Part shown: piece after piece, positions 10,211 through 22,628 of the stretch
Layout of the letters: every line of letters begins with the position of its first letter
How positions within the stretch are numbered: position 1 is the first letter of the stretch
From: Neostapfia colusana
Lineage: Eukaryota; Streptophyta; Magnoliopsida; Poales; Poaceae
Direction: 5' to 3'
NCBI GenBank assembly: GCA_030760725.1
Contig: JASWHV010000008.1
Span: forward strand, 32,522,720-32,586,719
DNA: 64,000 nt
Program-made: the position numbers and the translations under genes
Notes under the pieces: model-generated
Databases searched by the model: none
What the model was told of the DNA's origin: nothing
What the model saw: only the letters and a program-made list of their open reading frames with translations

Positions 10211-13200
10211 TGACACGACCCCACGGTCTTGTCGATCTAGGATCACGCTGAGGGGTGCTGCGTTGCACAACACCGGATAACACACATCAAAGGTACAAAG
10301 CGGAAGCAAAATTTTATTACATAAACTGGTTTATGAACATGTTTACATCAAAATAAGTCAAGTCTACACTCACGGGCGTAGACTACCCATCAAGTCCACG
10401 TTCAGCCCTTGAACGTGTCCTTGCTAGCACACACGCACACTAACTCTGCGGCGTGCACGACTCCCACTCGACGGGGTTCCCCTCCTGGGGTTCCGTCTCC
10501 TCTTCGGGAGTCCCTTCCTCATAGAACCCTGCAAAAGCTTCAAACACAAGCAGTGAGCACGAAGGCTCAGCAAGTCTGACCCGTCTCACCTAAACATGGA
10601 ACTTCTACATGAGGGGTGATGGGTACATGAGGTAAAATCATTTGCAAAGGACTCGCCTAATTAATGGAACCTTACTTTCAAGTTTTAGCAGCAGGTTGTG
10701 GAGAACCTTACGCTAAGGCACATGAGAGAGCCGCAATCAAACAAGAAACAAATTTCTCTCATGTACTTTGCCTAAAGTTGAAAGGAACTTTAATTAGCTC
10801 TAAACTAAAGAACATCATTAGCAATCAAGTCCATCTTTCAATCAGCAACATTTTAACATGTAACTAGCCTGTTCTTTCTACGTCACGGTACAGTGAACAA
10901 GTGGTACTCACTGACTGCGAGGGATGGCGATTATAATCGATTTACACCTGCAGGGTTACCCGAACAACCCGTCACATACGCCCGTACTCGATGTTGCCTA
11001 CAGCAACCATCACGGACGCCGTACGCAACCACCTTTCGCCCGTCAACCAAATATTGAACCGGTCCCGTCGTCCCGAGCAAGAGGTCTCTGCACGCGCATC
11101 TCCGTGCCGCCAGCCGATTTACATCTCAAGCTCTCAACCTACCCTCTGAACGACGGGCAATGCCTCAATAACCAGCTACCCGAGTTACATAGGTTTCCCG
11201 GTTCCCATATAGCCGGTAGTCTTCGGTACTGTTCTAGCTTGTTCAACAGGCCCGCACACGGCTCGGTCCTCAATCGACACAAACAGGGCTACAGCACACA
11301 GCCCCCAAAGTCCTGCTGCCCTTACTCTCCGCTCGGTCTCATTTTTCTTGCCATGTGTATCATGTGCTATCTCTACCCGAGTCGAGTGCCTCTAGCCTAT
11401 GCTCGCAAGTAGTTCCAACTACTCGACTTGTACCGAATCCTACACTATCTTAGTATTGCAGTAGCTTACGGGGTTTTGCAATCCTAAACCCAACCCATGG
11501 TTTTCTTGGCTATGCAGTTGGGTTTCCTAACAAGACTCTAATGCAAAGAATAAAGTAATCAAGTATGTGCTCAAAACAATAAAAACTTGTAAAAGATTAA
11601 TGCAAACCGGAGCTTGCCTTGCTGCTCTTGGTCGTAGGCTAGCTGTTCCTCTGGAGTAACGAAGTCTGGGACTTCGGGTTCCTCCTCGACCTTAGCGACT
11701 ACATGATATACAAGTATAAGTATTAATTTAAATGCATTTGATTGAATTTAGATTTGTGAAGTCTATAACCCTAATTAGACAGACCCACTGACTGTGAAAC
11801 TTTTACTGGGGCTTGGTTACAACCTAAACATAGATTTGGTCAAGTTTTAGTTGCAGCAAAGCTCATTTGAGCCCTCCACAATTAATTATGTACTTGACCT
11901 TAATTGAAGGCTTTTAGGGTGTTCTAGGGATTTTCATGGAACAAACTATGACTTTCTGAAAACTAGATTTTCAGAGGGTTCTAATGGAGTTGTTCTCACT
12001 TAATTTGAAGGTTCCTAGCTAAAGATATGAGCTAAACAATTTCAGAGAAAATTCTGAAAATGTTTCTGGACATTTTCTATTTTCTCTGGAACAGTTTCAC
12101 TAATCACACCATTAGGTGGACCAAATGAGCTCAAATGGATCTGAAATATTTATGGTGGTTCAGGGATAGTTTGGTGAACATACTAGCAAAATTTCAGGAT
12201 TTTTCTCCAAAGGATTCTCCAGTTAAAATTCCAAACATTTTAAAATTTGAGGAATTAATTCTAGAGAAATAAGGATTTTCATGAAGTGAAACTTGATTTT
12301 TTGGAAAGCACTCAGAGAGCTGAATCCAACAAAATTTGGTTCACTCGATTTGGAGCTTTCTAGCTAAAGTTATGAGGATTTGAAGTTTGAAGGAAATCTG
12401 AAAATCAGGGGAAAAGTTTAAACTTGCGGGTGGGCCCCGGGGACACGAGTCGCACGCCGAGGCGACCGCACACTGCGGCCCACAGGGTCTTTGCGCGCCA
12501 GCACACCTGATCCCGGCCACACCCCGATCCCGATTTTAAAATATCTCCCGCTGACAGCTGGGGTCCACCCCCTTCGTCAACCTCCCGCCGCCCGCGCTCT
12601 GCCGCCGAGGGACCTCGCCGGAGAGCTCGCCGGCAGCGTATGTGGAGCTCCAAACTTCACGATCTTGGCCGCCCCTGCCTACTTTCACTCGGGGAACAAG
12701 ATTCCGGGGTCAGCTCATCATGACAACGGCCGGTACATGGTCGGCGATGAGCCGCTGCCTCGGAAAGACTTCGGCCGTGTCGGCTGACTTCCCTAGCAGC
12801 TCAACTACTCGAGCAATCGGTCGGGAAGCATCAGTGGACCTCAGGGAAGGTCTACACGAGCTCGAGGCAGCTCGGGGAAGGCCCGAAGTTGGTCCTCACC
12901 GTGCGCCCGATACCTCCTGATTGCTCCGCCTTTGGTAAACCTCGAAATACGCCGGTTGCAGAGGTTCTCGGGCCAAAGGTTGTGAAGGCAACTTGTGCGT
13001 TACCGTGTCTAGTTTACGTGAGAGCGGATTGAGGTCCTGTAATCCTTTCTAGAGTACGAATTCGATGGAATCGTACCTGAGGGTCGTTCTGCACACAGAA
13101 AGGGGAAAACTGGAAATTCGCCGCCGGTGAGCAAACACTCGGGCTGTGGCTCGGGGGTGAGCAGCACCGGTCACCAGCGCGTCCAAGGGTGCCTTGGCTC

Positions 13201-14252
13201 GGGCGTGACAACGCCTCGGTTGGGCTGTCCACGGGAGCCCGAAGTGCGGCGGCGTTAGGTCACCGGATTGAACTCTCGGTATAGCCGAGATCGACCGGTT
13301 TCAGCTGAATTCTAGCAGCGGGGAAGACGGAGGAAGGTTTCTAGTACCTTGCCGTGGCTCTGGAGGAGACGGAGAGGCGGTGATCAAGCTTCCCTGATCA
13401 GCTCCGAGTGATCGGCAGCGATGGCGCGTTTCTGATGCGAGGAAGCAGCAGAGTGTGCGGTGATCACTCCGATCAGGGCAACGGCGTAGATAAGGGGGCT
13501 GTGAGGCGGTTCAGCCCGTCGGGGCGGCAAGCAGGTGGTGTCCTGGTCGCCTCTTCGCCGTGGCGGCTGCTCAGTCCGGCGCAAGAACCCGAGCTGGGTT
13601 TTCAGTCGGTTTGATTTGGAGTAGTGGCTGACATGTGGGTCCCACTTCCAATTTTAACCTCTGAAATTTACTCCTAATCACTGTTGTAAACAGTGAGCCC
13701 CAAAATACCCATGGTGATTCAAATTATTCACCCATGAGCCATTTGAATTGGTTAGAATTCAAATTGGTTTTGGTTTGAATGAATTTCAGCACAAGTTCAG
13801 TTTGAAATTCAAATAAAGTTTGAATTTGCCCCACTTAGCTCGTGTCATGATGAACTCCAAATGGAGTGAAAATTGGTGTGTGAGCTCACAAAAATGATTT
13901 GAATAAGAATATGCTTCCCACTTTTGAATTCATGGGATAAAAACAGTTTGAATTTGAATATGGTTTCAAACTGCCCTCTTTCTAACTATACCCAAAATGA
14001 CCTCAAAAAGGTTTTGAATTTGGGTGAAACTTGGATGGACATCCTTAGCAATGTGTAGGAGTTTTCATATGTCCAGCCCACCTATATCACATGTGGGAAA
14101 TACCACTTTTGCAATATGTGAGTTTGTTCTCTAATGAGCATGTTGATGGTGGTTACATGCTCTTCATTTGTGTTCATCCTCTTCCCTCAAATGAGGTGTG
14201 TGTGTATGGTGGTGAACACTTCAAATACGTGTCAAAAACTGAGGCCCTTACA
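10211..14252 (-). mobile_element. Solo gypsy LTR (S), B family, 4042 bp
   Basis: Starts TGACACGACCCC and ends CCCTTACA, flanked by a perfect CGAGA duplication and with no interior sequence, so it is a solo LTR left after LTR-LTR recombination. It matches the left LTR of element B (27954-28824 plus 38499-40628) along its length, but keeps about 1030 bp (10648-11676) that B lacks. By comparison with B its sense strand is minus, opposite to E1. It contains a Cys-poor GC-rich block (12430-13620) and AT-rich ends. ORFs inside, up to 162 aa, are not conserved in the sister copy. Confidence 0.94.
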
Positions 14253-15415
14253 CGAGATGTCGCGGAACATGTCGCCCTATGTGACACATGTCAGCTAGTA
14301 AAAGCAAAACATCAAAGATCCGCGGGACTGTTGCAACCACTCAAAGTGCCTGAATGGAAATGGGAAGAAATAGGTATGGACTTCATAGTGGGACTGCCTA
14401 GGACCCAATCGGGATATGATTTGATATGGGTCATCATCGACAGGCTGACTAAAGTAGCTCATTTCATCCCGTGAAAGAAAGCTACAACGGATCAAAATTG
14501 GCAGAATTGTACATGTCAAGAATCGTGTGTTTTCATGGAGTGCCAAAGAAGATAGTGTCAGATCAAGGGAGACAGTTCACCTCAAGGTTCTGGCAGAAGT
14601 TATATGAAACCATGGGAACTCATCTGAACTCTAGTTCTGCCTATCACCCCCAGACTGACGGGCAGACAGAAAGAACCAATCAAATCCTTGAGGATATGCT
14701 GAGAGCTTGTGCACTCAAGAACAATAGGAGTTGGGATAAGAACTAACCGTATGCGGAGTTCTCCTACAACAACAGTTATCAGGCTAGTATGAAGATGTCA
14801 CCATTTGAGGCATTGTATGGGAGGAAGTGCCGAACTCCACTATTTTGGAACCAAACTGGGGAAAGTAAAGTGTTTGGGCCCGAGGTACTACAAGAAGCCG
14901 AGGCGAAAGTGAGGGAAATCCGCAACAATTGGAGGATAGCCCAGACCCGACAAAAGAGCTATGCCAATGTACGGAGAAGAGAGCTCATTTTCAACGTAGG
15001 GGACTATGTTTATCTCAAGGTGTCCCCTATCCAAGGGCTTCGTCGGTTCAAGGTGAAAGGGAAATTATCACCTCGATACATCGGACCCTTCCAGATTCTG
15101 GAGAGGAAAGGCGAAGTGGCATATCAGCTAGAACAACCGGCTCGCCTATCAGATGTGCGCGATGTATTCCATGTGTCACAACTCAAGAAATGTTTAAGAA
15201 CACCCGAAGAGATGTTACCCATGAATGAGGTGGACGTACGAGAGGATCTTTCTTATGCCGAGCAACAGGTCAAAATTCTAGAGACAATGGAACGCCTCAC
15301 AAGAAATAAAAGAATTCGAATGTGCAAAGTGCAGTGGAAGCATGACTCGGAAGCATAAGCCACATGGGAGCGACAAGACGAGCTCAAGGCACAGTTTGCG
15401 GAATTGTTCTCCTAG
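14253..15415 (+). pseudogene. E1 gag-pol, second part (integrase core to C-terminus), broken
   Basis: Continues the integrase directly from 10210: the CDTCQLVK end of the HHCC finger, the catalytic core (MDFIVGLP, IDRLTKVAHF, SDQGRQFTS, the YHPQTDGQTERTNQ signature), the GPF..LE beta-rich region, and a C-terminal chromodomain-type tail (RNKRIRMCKVQW ... TWERQDELKAQF). Breaks: a one-base loss after FIP at about 14469, a TAA for an expected Leu codon at 14744-14746, and a TAA at 15354-15356 within the tail. It stops with TAG at 15413-15415, eight bases before the PPT-side hairpin. Confidence 0.9.
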
Positions 15416-15422
15416 AGTCACC

Positions 15423-15440
15423 AATCTCGAGGGCGAGATT
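15423..15440 (+). other. Hairpin next to PPT, E1
   Basis: AATCTCG, loop AGGG, CGAGATT: a perfect 7-bp stem just after the pol stop codon and just before the PPT. The same structure is present at the same place in A, B and C. Confidence 0.85.
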
Positions 15441-15459
15441 TCTTTTAAGGGGGTAGAGT
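15441..15459 (+). promoter_or_regulatory. Polypurine tract of E1
   Basis: TTTTAAGGGGGTAGAGT immediately before the 3' LTR start at 15460. This is the usual site of plus-strand priming. Confidence 0.9.
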
Positions 15460-18400
15460 TGTAACACCCCAAAACCTATTAAAGAGGGGAATTAAAAATT
15501 TTTGGACGTAGTGCATGTGGTGAAACAATTCAAACTCAAACTGGAGTTTAAATTTGAATCAAAACAGAAAAGAAATGGAAAAAGAAAAAGAAAAAAAGGC
15601 CAGTGGGCCGAGACCTGCCTCAGCCGGCCCAACAGCCCGTGGCTGCTTTCCCTTACTCCCTCTCTCTCTGACGTGTGGGGCCCGCATGTCATCTTCTTCC
15701 CCCCTCCCGCGCGCGCCCCCAACCGCTCCGATCTTCCCGCGCCGATGGCTGCTGCTCCAACCGATTTCCACGCCCGATCTTCGGCAAGGCGCTACTGCAC
15801 ATCTAAACCAACCCCCGCCCCTCCTGGTGCATTTAAATGAAAGAAAACTCACCGGTTTCCCCGTACCCGCTCCATCTTTCTCTCCGGTGAGAACCGAGGC
15901 ATCCTCGGCCGTTTTCTTTTGATTCTCGTCCGGTTTCTCTGATCTAACGGGCTGGTCATGTTCCACCGCCGCCGGGGAGCCCTGCAGGTGAAGGAAGCGA
16001 CGAGTCTTGCGCCCTAGCACCGGCTTCGATGAGCACCGAGGAGCAGCTCCGACCACCGTCGTCGCAGAGCCGAATTCCGACCTCTCCAAGCCCGAGAAAC
16101 CCCTAGGTGAGCTTCCCCTACCCTTCCGCAGTCGATCCGTGTGAAAAACCGCAAGTTTTAGCGTGTAGCGGCAAGGAACCGAAGCTGCGCCGGCGAGATC
16201 ACCGCCCCCGCTGCTGCGCGCCGCCGCACGCGCGGGCTGGCTCCGGCCAGGGCGACGTGGCCCCCTGAGGCCCGTCTATTTTAAATCGTGCGGTCCCGAA
16301 TAGATCTAACCCGTACCGCTCCACGTTATAATCTCAACCGTCCGTTGTAAATCCAACGGCCCACATCAGCCCCGCATATTAAACCCCGGGAAACTTACGC
16401 GCTACCCCCCTGGGGTTCTGAGGAAAACGGATCTAGCCCCGAAAGACTTCTGATCTAGCCCCTGGACCCTCGGGAATTTATGCAAACCCGTTTAAACATC
16501 AGTTTTAGCCCCTGGACTTAATAAAAATTAGGAAAACCTCTCTGTTTTGTGTAATTAGGCCCCTGGAAATTTAGGAAATAGTAAAATAGACCCTGCAGTA
16601 GGGTGGATTTGCACTTCAGACCCTATAGGGTATTACATTCAGAAATTCGAACATATGAGTAGAATTTAAATTCAAATGGTGATGTAAAAACAGGTGCAAA
16701 TACAAATTAAAATTTTCCTAGCACTTGGAAAACATTTAGAATGAGTTGAGAACTGATTTTAGGCTGAAATGAAATCTGACTAAGTGCTGTTTATTTTTTA
16801 CTATTGCTGGAAATTTATTTTTAGGCTAGAAAATAATTCTGAAAAATGGATAAAATAAATTTAATTTGATCCCCATCAGAGAGGAAGTCCAAAGATATTT
16901 TATTGAACATTTTAGATCAGAACATATTCTGTTTAGGTGATATGTCTTGCTATTTTAATATTAAAGTTCACTTTTAGGCATAAAAAAATAAATCTGAAAA
17001 TATAGGAAAATAGGCATGCATAATTAGAAAATGCTAAATGAGGTCTCCAAATCCAAAACTTCAAATTAAGGTTTTGTAGAAGATCTGAAAACCTATTTGG
17101 AGTAGGAAGTTATCTCTTATACAAATTTTGTGTCTAAGAAGTGTATTATCCCATATAGAAGATTTGTTCAAATTGGAAATTCAAATATAGTGCGCACATA
17201 GAAATCTGAATATTAAAGGTAGAAATAATATATATGTTTAAAAGTGCATGTATTCTTAGAATCAACATATCTAGGATAAATACAACACGTAAATAGGTGT
17301 ATGACTTTCATGTGTATGCATGTGTGGTTTGTATGAGTGGAAATATGGACTATGGCTTATGGAATGTTGTTTCTTTTGCTATGTGTATTGGAATGAGTAG
17401 AACCAGCCCCAGAGCAAGTTCTCACCTTTCAAGATCAAGACTTTCCATTCCCAGAGCAGCAGGAAGAAGGCAAGTGTCCTTGACCACTTTGATCCTATAC
17501 TTGGATGTGTAGTTAGGGCTTAATTAATTGCATTGTCAATTTCAAATATGGTGCCCAAGCTAGGAAGTTTCCCTAGATTTTCATTATCTTAGTTCCTTGT
17601 AGCCTGGGTTGGGATTTATTTTATTATGTCATTCATTCATATTACTTAATGCTTAGCCATGCTTAGAATGAGATAAGTGGGATATGAGATCATCAACTTG
17701 TTTACCTTACTCTTGAATGAGATATTATGAATCATGTAGAGGTAGGGATCGAGGCAAGTTGGATGATTTGGTTGGTGCTGTGTGCATGAGACCCGGGTTT
17801 GTGTTTAGTGCTTGCCTGGATCCTAAGGACCGGTTCATGGAGCATGTAACCTGGCTATACCGTGCCAACCACATGCTGAGATGGGGCAGCTTGGCCAATT
17901 AATTAGGTGTATCTCCGACGTAGTATGAGTGTTTGCATGGTGCGGGGAATAGGTGTCAGCTGGACTACCATATGAACCGCAAGGCTCAAGAGGGGGCCAC
18001 TGCAGCGGGGTTGGAGCCTCTTGTATGCTGTTAGGGGTGAAACCTCAGTGGGCACACGCTCGTCGGGAATCTCTTTGTAAAGGCCTCGTAGTTATCTCCT
18101 GGCTACACAGCTCGGAAGTGTGAACGTGGTTCGCGGCCACTGGCATAATGGAGGTTCTTTTAGTCCACCCGGCAACGGGGGATGAAATCACTACATGTGG
18201 GTACAGTGGTGCAAACTCTGGAGAGTCAAAACTGTCATGACAGCCGTGCTCACGGTCAAGAGCAGCTTGGACTTATTCATGATTAGAGGATGATGAATTT
18301 CGAAGTTGAGGATGTTAAGCGGGGAGCTTAACATAGGAAATGCTGTTATGGTTACTTGATTTTGATGATGGGTTGGGAGATTGGGACCATTTCACCTATG

Positions 18401-18879
18401 TAGTAATGTAGGTGCTTTATAAGCTAAGGTGATAGGTATTAATTGCGTAGTGCTTTAACCATGAGTTCAACCTCTCCTTGCTCTAGCCATGCATGACATA
18501 ATATTCCCACACTTGCTGAGTACCAACGGTACTCAGGCTTGCTTTTCTGTTGGTTTAAATTGCTGCTCAGGCCAAGGGAACGACGTGGTGTTCAATGTCC
18601 AAGACTTCGGACCCGAAGAAGGATTCTAGGTTCACGGAGTCCCCCGGGCAACGCCTGTGATGAAGCTCACAAGATTTATCTTCCGCTGCTGTTTTGTTTA
18701 CATGTTATGAACATATTATCCCCCATCGAGACGTTATGCTATGTAACACTTATTTATATTCGAATACTTGGCTTGTAATAAAATGATGCTTCACTATTTG
18801 TCATCACATGTATGAGAAAATGATCCTGGCATACATGTGATATTCACTCGGTTGATCTTTGGAGAAACCGGGTGTGACG
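15460..18879 (+). repeat. E1 3' LTR
   Basis: The 3420-bp partner of 1660-5077. It starts TGTAACACCCC and ends TGTGACG, so the terminal CA has mutated to CG, and GATAC follows directly. It matches the 5' LTR throughout, with scattered substitutions and short indels, and carries the same conserved distal block (about 17700-18460). Confidence 0.95.
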
Positions 18880-21800
18880 GATACCAGACAAAGGTAGGAT
18901 AAATTTCAAATCAATGTGATTAGTTCCTTTCTCATGCAAGTTCTTACTACGTCACGATTGTGAGAACAAGTATGCTCGGTCCATCCCGCGAGCGACGGTG
19001 ATTCGAATCAATAACACCTGGACTACATGACACGTACGCCCATACTCGATGTTGCCTACAGCAACGATCACTGACGTCGTACGTGGCAGCCTTTCCCCCA
19101 TTTCACCCCCGTTGAATCGATAAGGTTGCCCCATATAGTAGCCACTCTCATGGTGCACCTGCCGACATGAGATGTCATGAGAATGTTCCCCACATACTGC
19201 ACACCGGCCATCCGCCTGAGGCGACCCGAAAAGGCCCAACGACAGCTTCCCGAGGTACATCGGTTTACTGGGTCCCATAATACCAGCATGAGTCCGGTAC
19301 ACAACTCAAACTTGTTCAACAGGGCCGCATACGGATCGGTCCTTGACCGACACGGACAGGTCTATAGCACCCAGGCCCCTATGTCCTCCTGCCCCTACAA
19401 CCTTCTGGTCTCAACTTTATCTTGCTAATTCATTTATGAACCAATCCCTTATGCCCCTGTTGTTCCTAAACGTGCGAGTAGCATCTCACCACTCGAGTTC
19501 TACCGAACCTTACTTAAGCTTGGCATTTCTACATTGTGAAAGACACCTACTTGGGTCATTTGGTTATGCAAGAGGAGTATCAAACACTAGGCCTAATGCA
19601 CAATTCGTATCTTAACCGAAAGTGAATACAAAGTAAAACTTAAAAGCTGTTAAATGCAAACCGGAGCTTGCCTGTTTTGCAGGGTAGTCGTACATAATCA
19701 GTTAGTGATCTTGGTTGATCAACCCTTGATTCTCCGGAGTATGATCCACTTCAATGAATCGCTCCTTTGAATCCCCTTCGTTGTGAATCCTAATGACATG
19801 TATATGCACAATTTTATAGAATGAAATGGGAAGTTAAGACTTAATTTCTTAGGAACAGAGGTTATGTGGAGAAGCCAGAATGGCTTGGTTTGCCTCTGTT
19901 GTGTAAAGAAACACAAATGACTAATTTGATCTCAGTGTTTTAGCTATACACTAACTGCTTTCCCTAATGAACATAATAGATGAGCTGAAAAGAATTGAAT
20001 ACAACTGAAGAACAAGAACTACAATGGCCTCAAAACTTTTACAACAGATTCTATACTACTTAGGGATTTAGCTTGCCAAATTGCAGCTAATGTGGAGTTA
20101 AATTGTGTTCTCCATAATTCTCCCAATGTTTCCCATGTCTTTCCACCTATACATAAGTATGGAGAATAAGAACAGGGAGCTCAAGGGCTCAACTCGAGCT
20201 GATAATTTACATGTGAGTTCTTGGTCACATGAAAGTAATTTGGTCCAAATTTCAGCCCTTTTACTTGAGTAGTTCTTCCAGAACAATTCTTAAAGCATTT
20301 CTACTCAAAAGAATTAATTCTGAAGTAATGTGCATTTTCATGCCCAATCAAGTGAACTACAATTTCAAGTATGTCTCAGAGAGCTTGCCTAAAGTTTCCT
20401 ATGATTTTTGGAGCTATGGATTGCCCAGAATAGATTTTACAAGTGGGAAATATTTTTCTGAAAATGTTTCTGGACTCTTATGAACACAGCAGATTGTATT
20501 TAGCAAATTCCTACACAAATGAGCTTAAAATGAGCTGAAAATTTGCTTGAAGGTCAAAAATATGCTAAAGATTATTCTGGCAAAATTTGAGGATTTTTGG
20601 ATAAACTAAACTCCCTCAGTAATTCTTTTTCAGAAAACTTTCAAAGAATTTTCCAGACTTATATATTGACTTTCATACAAATCTGAGTTCATATTTGGAT
20701 AGACCTCTAAAAATGAATCCAACCCAATTGGAATCACTCAATTTGGAGGTTTCTACAGAGAGCTATGAATTTCCAAAGTTTCAGCAACCACTGGAATTGT
20801 TTTCCTACTGAAAAGTCTACTGGGCCCGCTAATTAAATCCCAGCCACTAGGATTGAAGCCACACCAGGGTCACGGGGTTCCGTGCGCCAGAACACCCGAT
20901 CCGGCCACAAACCGATCCCTGATTTAAACTTTCCACCGCTGACAGCCGGGCCCGGCCTCTTCTTCAACCTCCCGCCGTTCTCTCGCGCGCGCCGCCGTCG
21001 CTTCGCCAGACCAAACTTCCACTCGCCGGATCGCCATTTCCGGCCACTGCTCGAGCTGAAGTTCGCCGCCAGGGGGTTTGCGACGTCGAGGAACACGATG
21101 GTGAGGTGTTCTGGGGCGGCCGATGACCAGAAGATGGCCGGCGACGCGTGGCGGCCTCGGTTGAGATTCGGCGCCGTCGGCCGTGGGTTCTAACCAGCCA
21201 ACACCTCGACCGACTATCTCTACAGCACCAGTGCACCTCTAGGAAGCTCGACAAGACCTCAAAATGGCTCTGGAACGGCCACAAGTTGATCATCATCGTG
21301 TGACCGATCGTGTCCGCCATGAACGCCCTTGATCGAGCTTGAAATCCGTCATTCCTAGCCGGTCTCATGCAACGGATGCTAAAGGGATTTTGATCGCCAG
21401 CTAGTCCAGCGCCTATGTGCAAGATTTGATGGCCTATGAAGAATCAGATAGCGGGAATTTGAAGAAACCGTACCGGCTGCTCGGGTTGAACTCGCCGGAG
21501 CAAAATCTTCGAAATCATCGTTGATGCTGCATGGTTTGCTCCAAGAATTGGAGGAGAGTAGCACCACCGTAGCATGCTCCCCTAGCCGTGATCGCTCGGC
21601 CATGAAAACCCCTGTGGAGGGCTGTCCACGAGCGCCCGACCGTCAGCTGAAGCTAGGTCACCGCTGTGGCGGTTGTTCTCGGGTACAGGAGGCCAGAGCT
21701 CAGTGGTTTAGGCATCGGGGGAGTGGAGGCTGAGCTCGTGGTGCCGTCTAGCCGCTCGGGAGAGGAGGGGGCGCGATGTTTCTTCGGTTTCCCAATCAAA

Positions 21801-22564
21801 CCGAGAGACGGAGGGGAGAGAGCTCTGCTCGGTGTTCTCGTGAAGAGGGAAAATCAAGTGAACCTTTGCTCGGTCTCAGGGGTAGATCATGCCAGGGCAC
21901 GAGGGCCAGCCGCCTCTTGGCGCCCGCGCGTGGAAAAAGGGAGAAGCTGGTGGCGCGGTCGCTCCCTCGGTGGCGCCCGGGCAGCTCTCGGTTGGTTCGA
22001 GCAAAACAGAGACAGAGTCATTTGTTTGCTTCATGTGCAAGTTTAGATCCCCAGCTCAATGACATGTGGATCCCCCACTTTTCTTATCTCCAAAAGATCT
22101 CCTCATGTTGATCTCTTAAATTCCAAAGGTTTGAAGTTTAAATGTGGGCTAGCATGTGATTTCCCCCAAATTCAGTTTGAATTTGCATGACAAATTTGAA
22201 TTTGGTTGAAGTTTGGAAAATGCTTCCGTAATTCCTTTTTGGAGCCCACCCTAAAAATGAAAAGTTTGTCATCCACTTTTTCCCAAATTTCCAACTCTAG
22301 AGCTGCATGGTATTCAATGTTTTGGCCACCATTTGTGTGAACTTGAATTTCAAATGTGATTTTTAAACTTGCATGCAAAGAGGTATTTAAATCCTTATTG
22401 GTTCAACACTTTCAAATAAAAATGTGAGCCTCATTTTGGATGATCATCCATGTATTTCTTTGCATGAAGAAAAATGTTTTATCAGGTCCCATTTTTCATG
22501 CCTTTGCCACACCTATAAACTGAAACCTTAGTTTTATTCATGTACATGTTTTGGGACTTTTACA
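18880..22564 (-). mobile_element. Left LTR of gypsy element A, second part
   Basis: Resumes after the GATAC duplication of E1 (18880-18884). The part at 18990-19430 aligns by eye with LTR S at 10900-11400 (the 'CGATGTTGCCTACAGCAAC' region, and the TTGTTCAACAGG block). A GC-rich block at 20870-22000 corresponds to S 12430-13620. It ends GGGACTTTTACA, directly followed by a reverse-complement PPT, exactly as in B. Several plus-strand ORFs here (for example 21666-22046) lie in GC-rich LTR sequence and are not supported as genes. Confidence 0.85.
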
Positions 22565-22580
22565 TTCCTCCCCCCTTAAA
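22565..22580 (-). promoter_or_regulatory. Polypurine tract of A (minus strand)
   Basis: TTCCTCCCCCCTTAAAA on the plus strand, read as TTTTAAGGGGGGAGGAA on the element's own strand, abutting the LTR end at 22564. Confidence 0.88.
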
Positions 22581-22582
22581 AG

Positions 22583-22599
22583 AATCTCATCCCGAGATT
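22583..22599 (-). other. Hairpin next to PPT, A
   Basis: On the element strand AATCTCG, loop GGA, TGAGATT. One arm base differs from the other elements but would keep pairing as a G-U wobble in RNA. Confidence 0.75.
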
Positions 22600-22628
22600 A
22601 CATAAGAAGAATGAGACGGGAGAGGTAA

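Larger units (their letters stand above)
1660..18879 (+). mobile_element. Gypsy chromovirus element E1 (complete but defective, nested)
   Basis: A full Ty3/gypsy element with 3.4-kb LTRs (1660-5077 and 15460-18879), a 5-bp TSD (GATAC), a Met-tRNA primer-binding site, a broken orf0, a broken gag-pol in the order Gag-PR-RT-RH-INT, and a PPT. Domain order and the C-terminal tail identify it as a Tekay/Del-type chromovirus (RIRE3/RIRE8-like). It is closely related to element C but its LTRs belong to a different subfamily. It sits inside the LTR of A and itself contains a Cassandra-derived insert (5078-5582) and solo LTR S (10211-14252). Many stops and frameshifts make it non-autonomous. Confidence 0.95.

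Noticed and set aside
21666..22046. 126-aa ORF in GC-rich sequence (also 12491-12920, 39684-39992)
   Set aside because: These lie in the GC-rich part of B/A-type LTRs, where long chance ORFs are expected. Sister LTRs do not conserve the frame.
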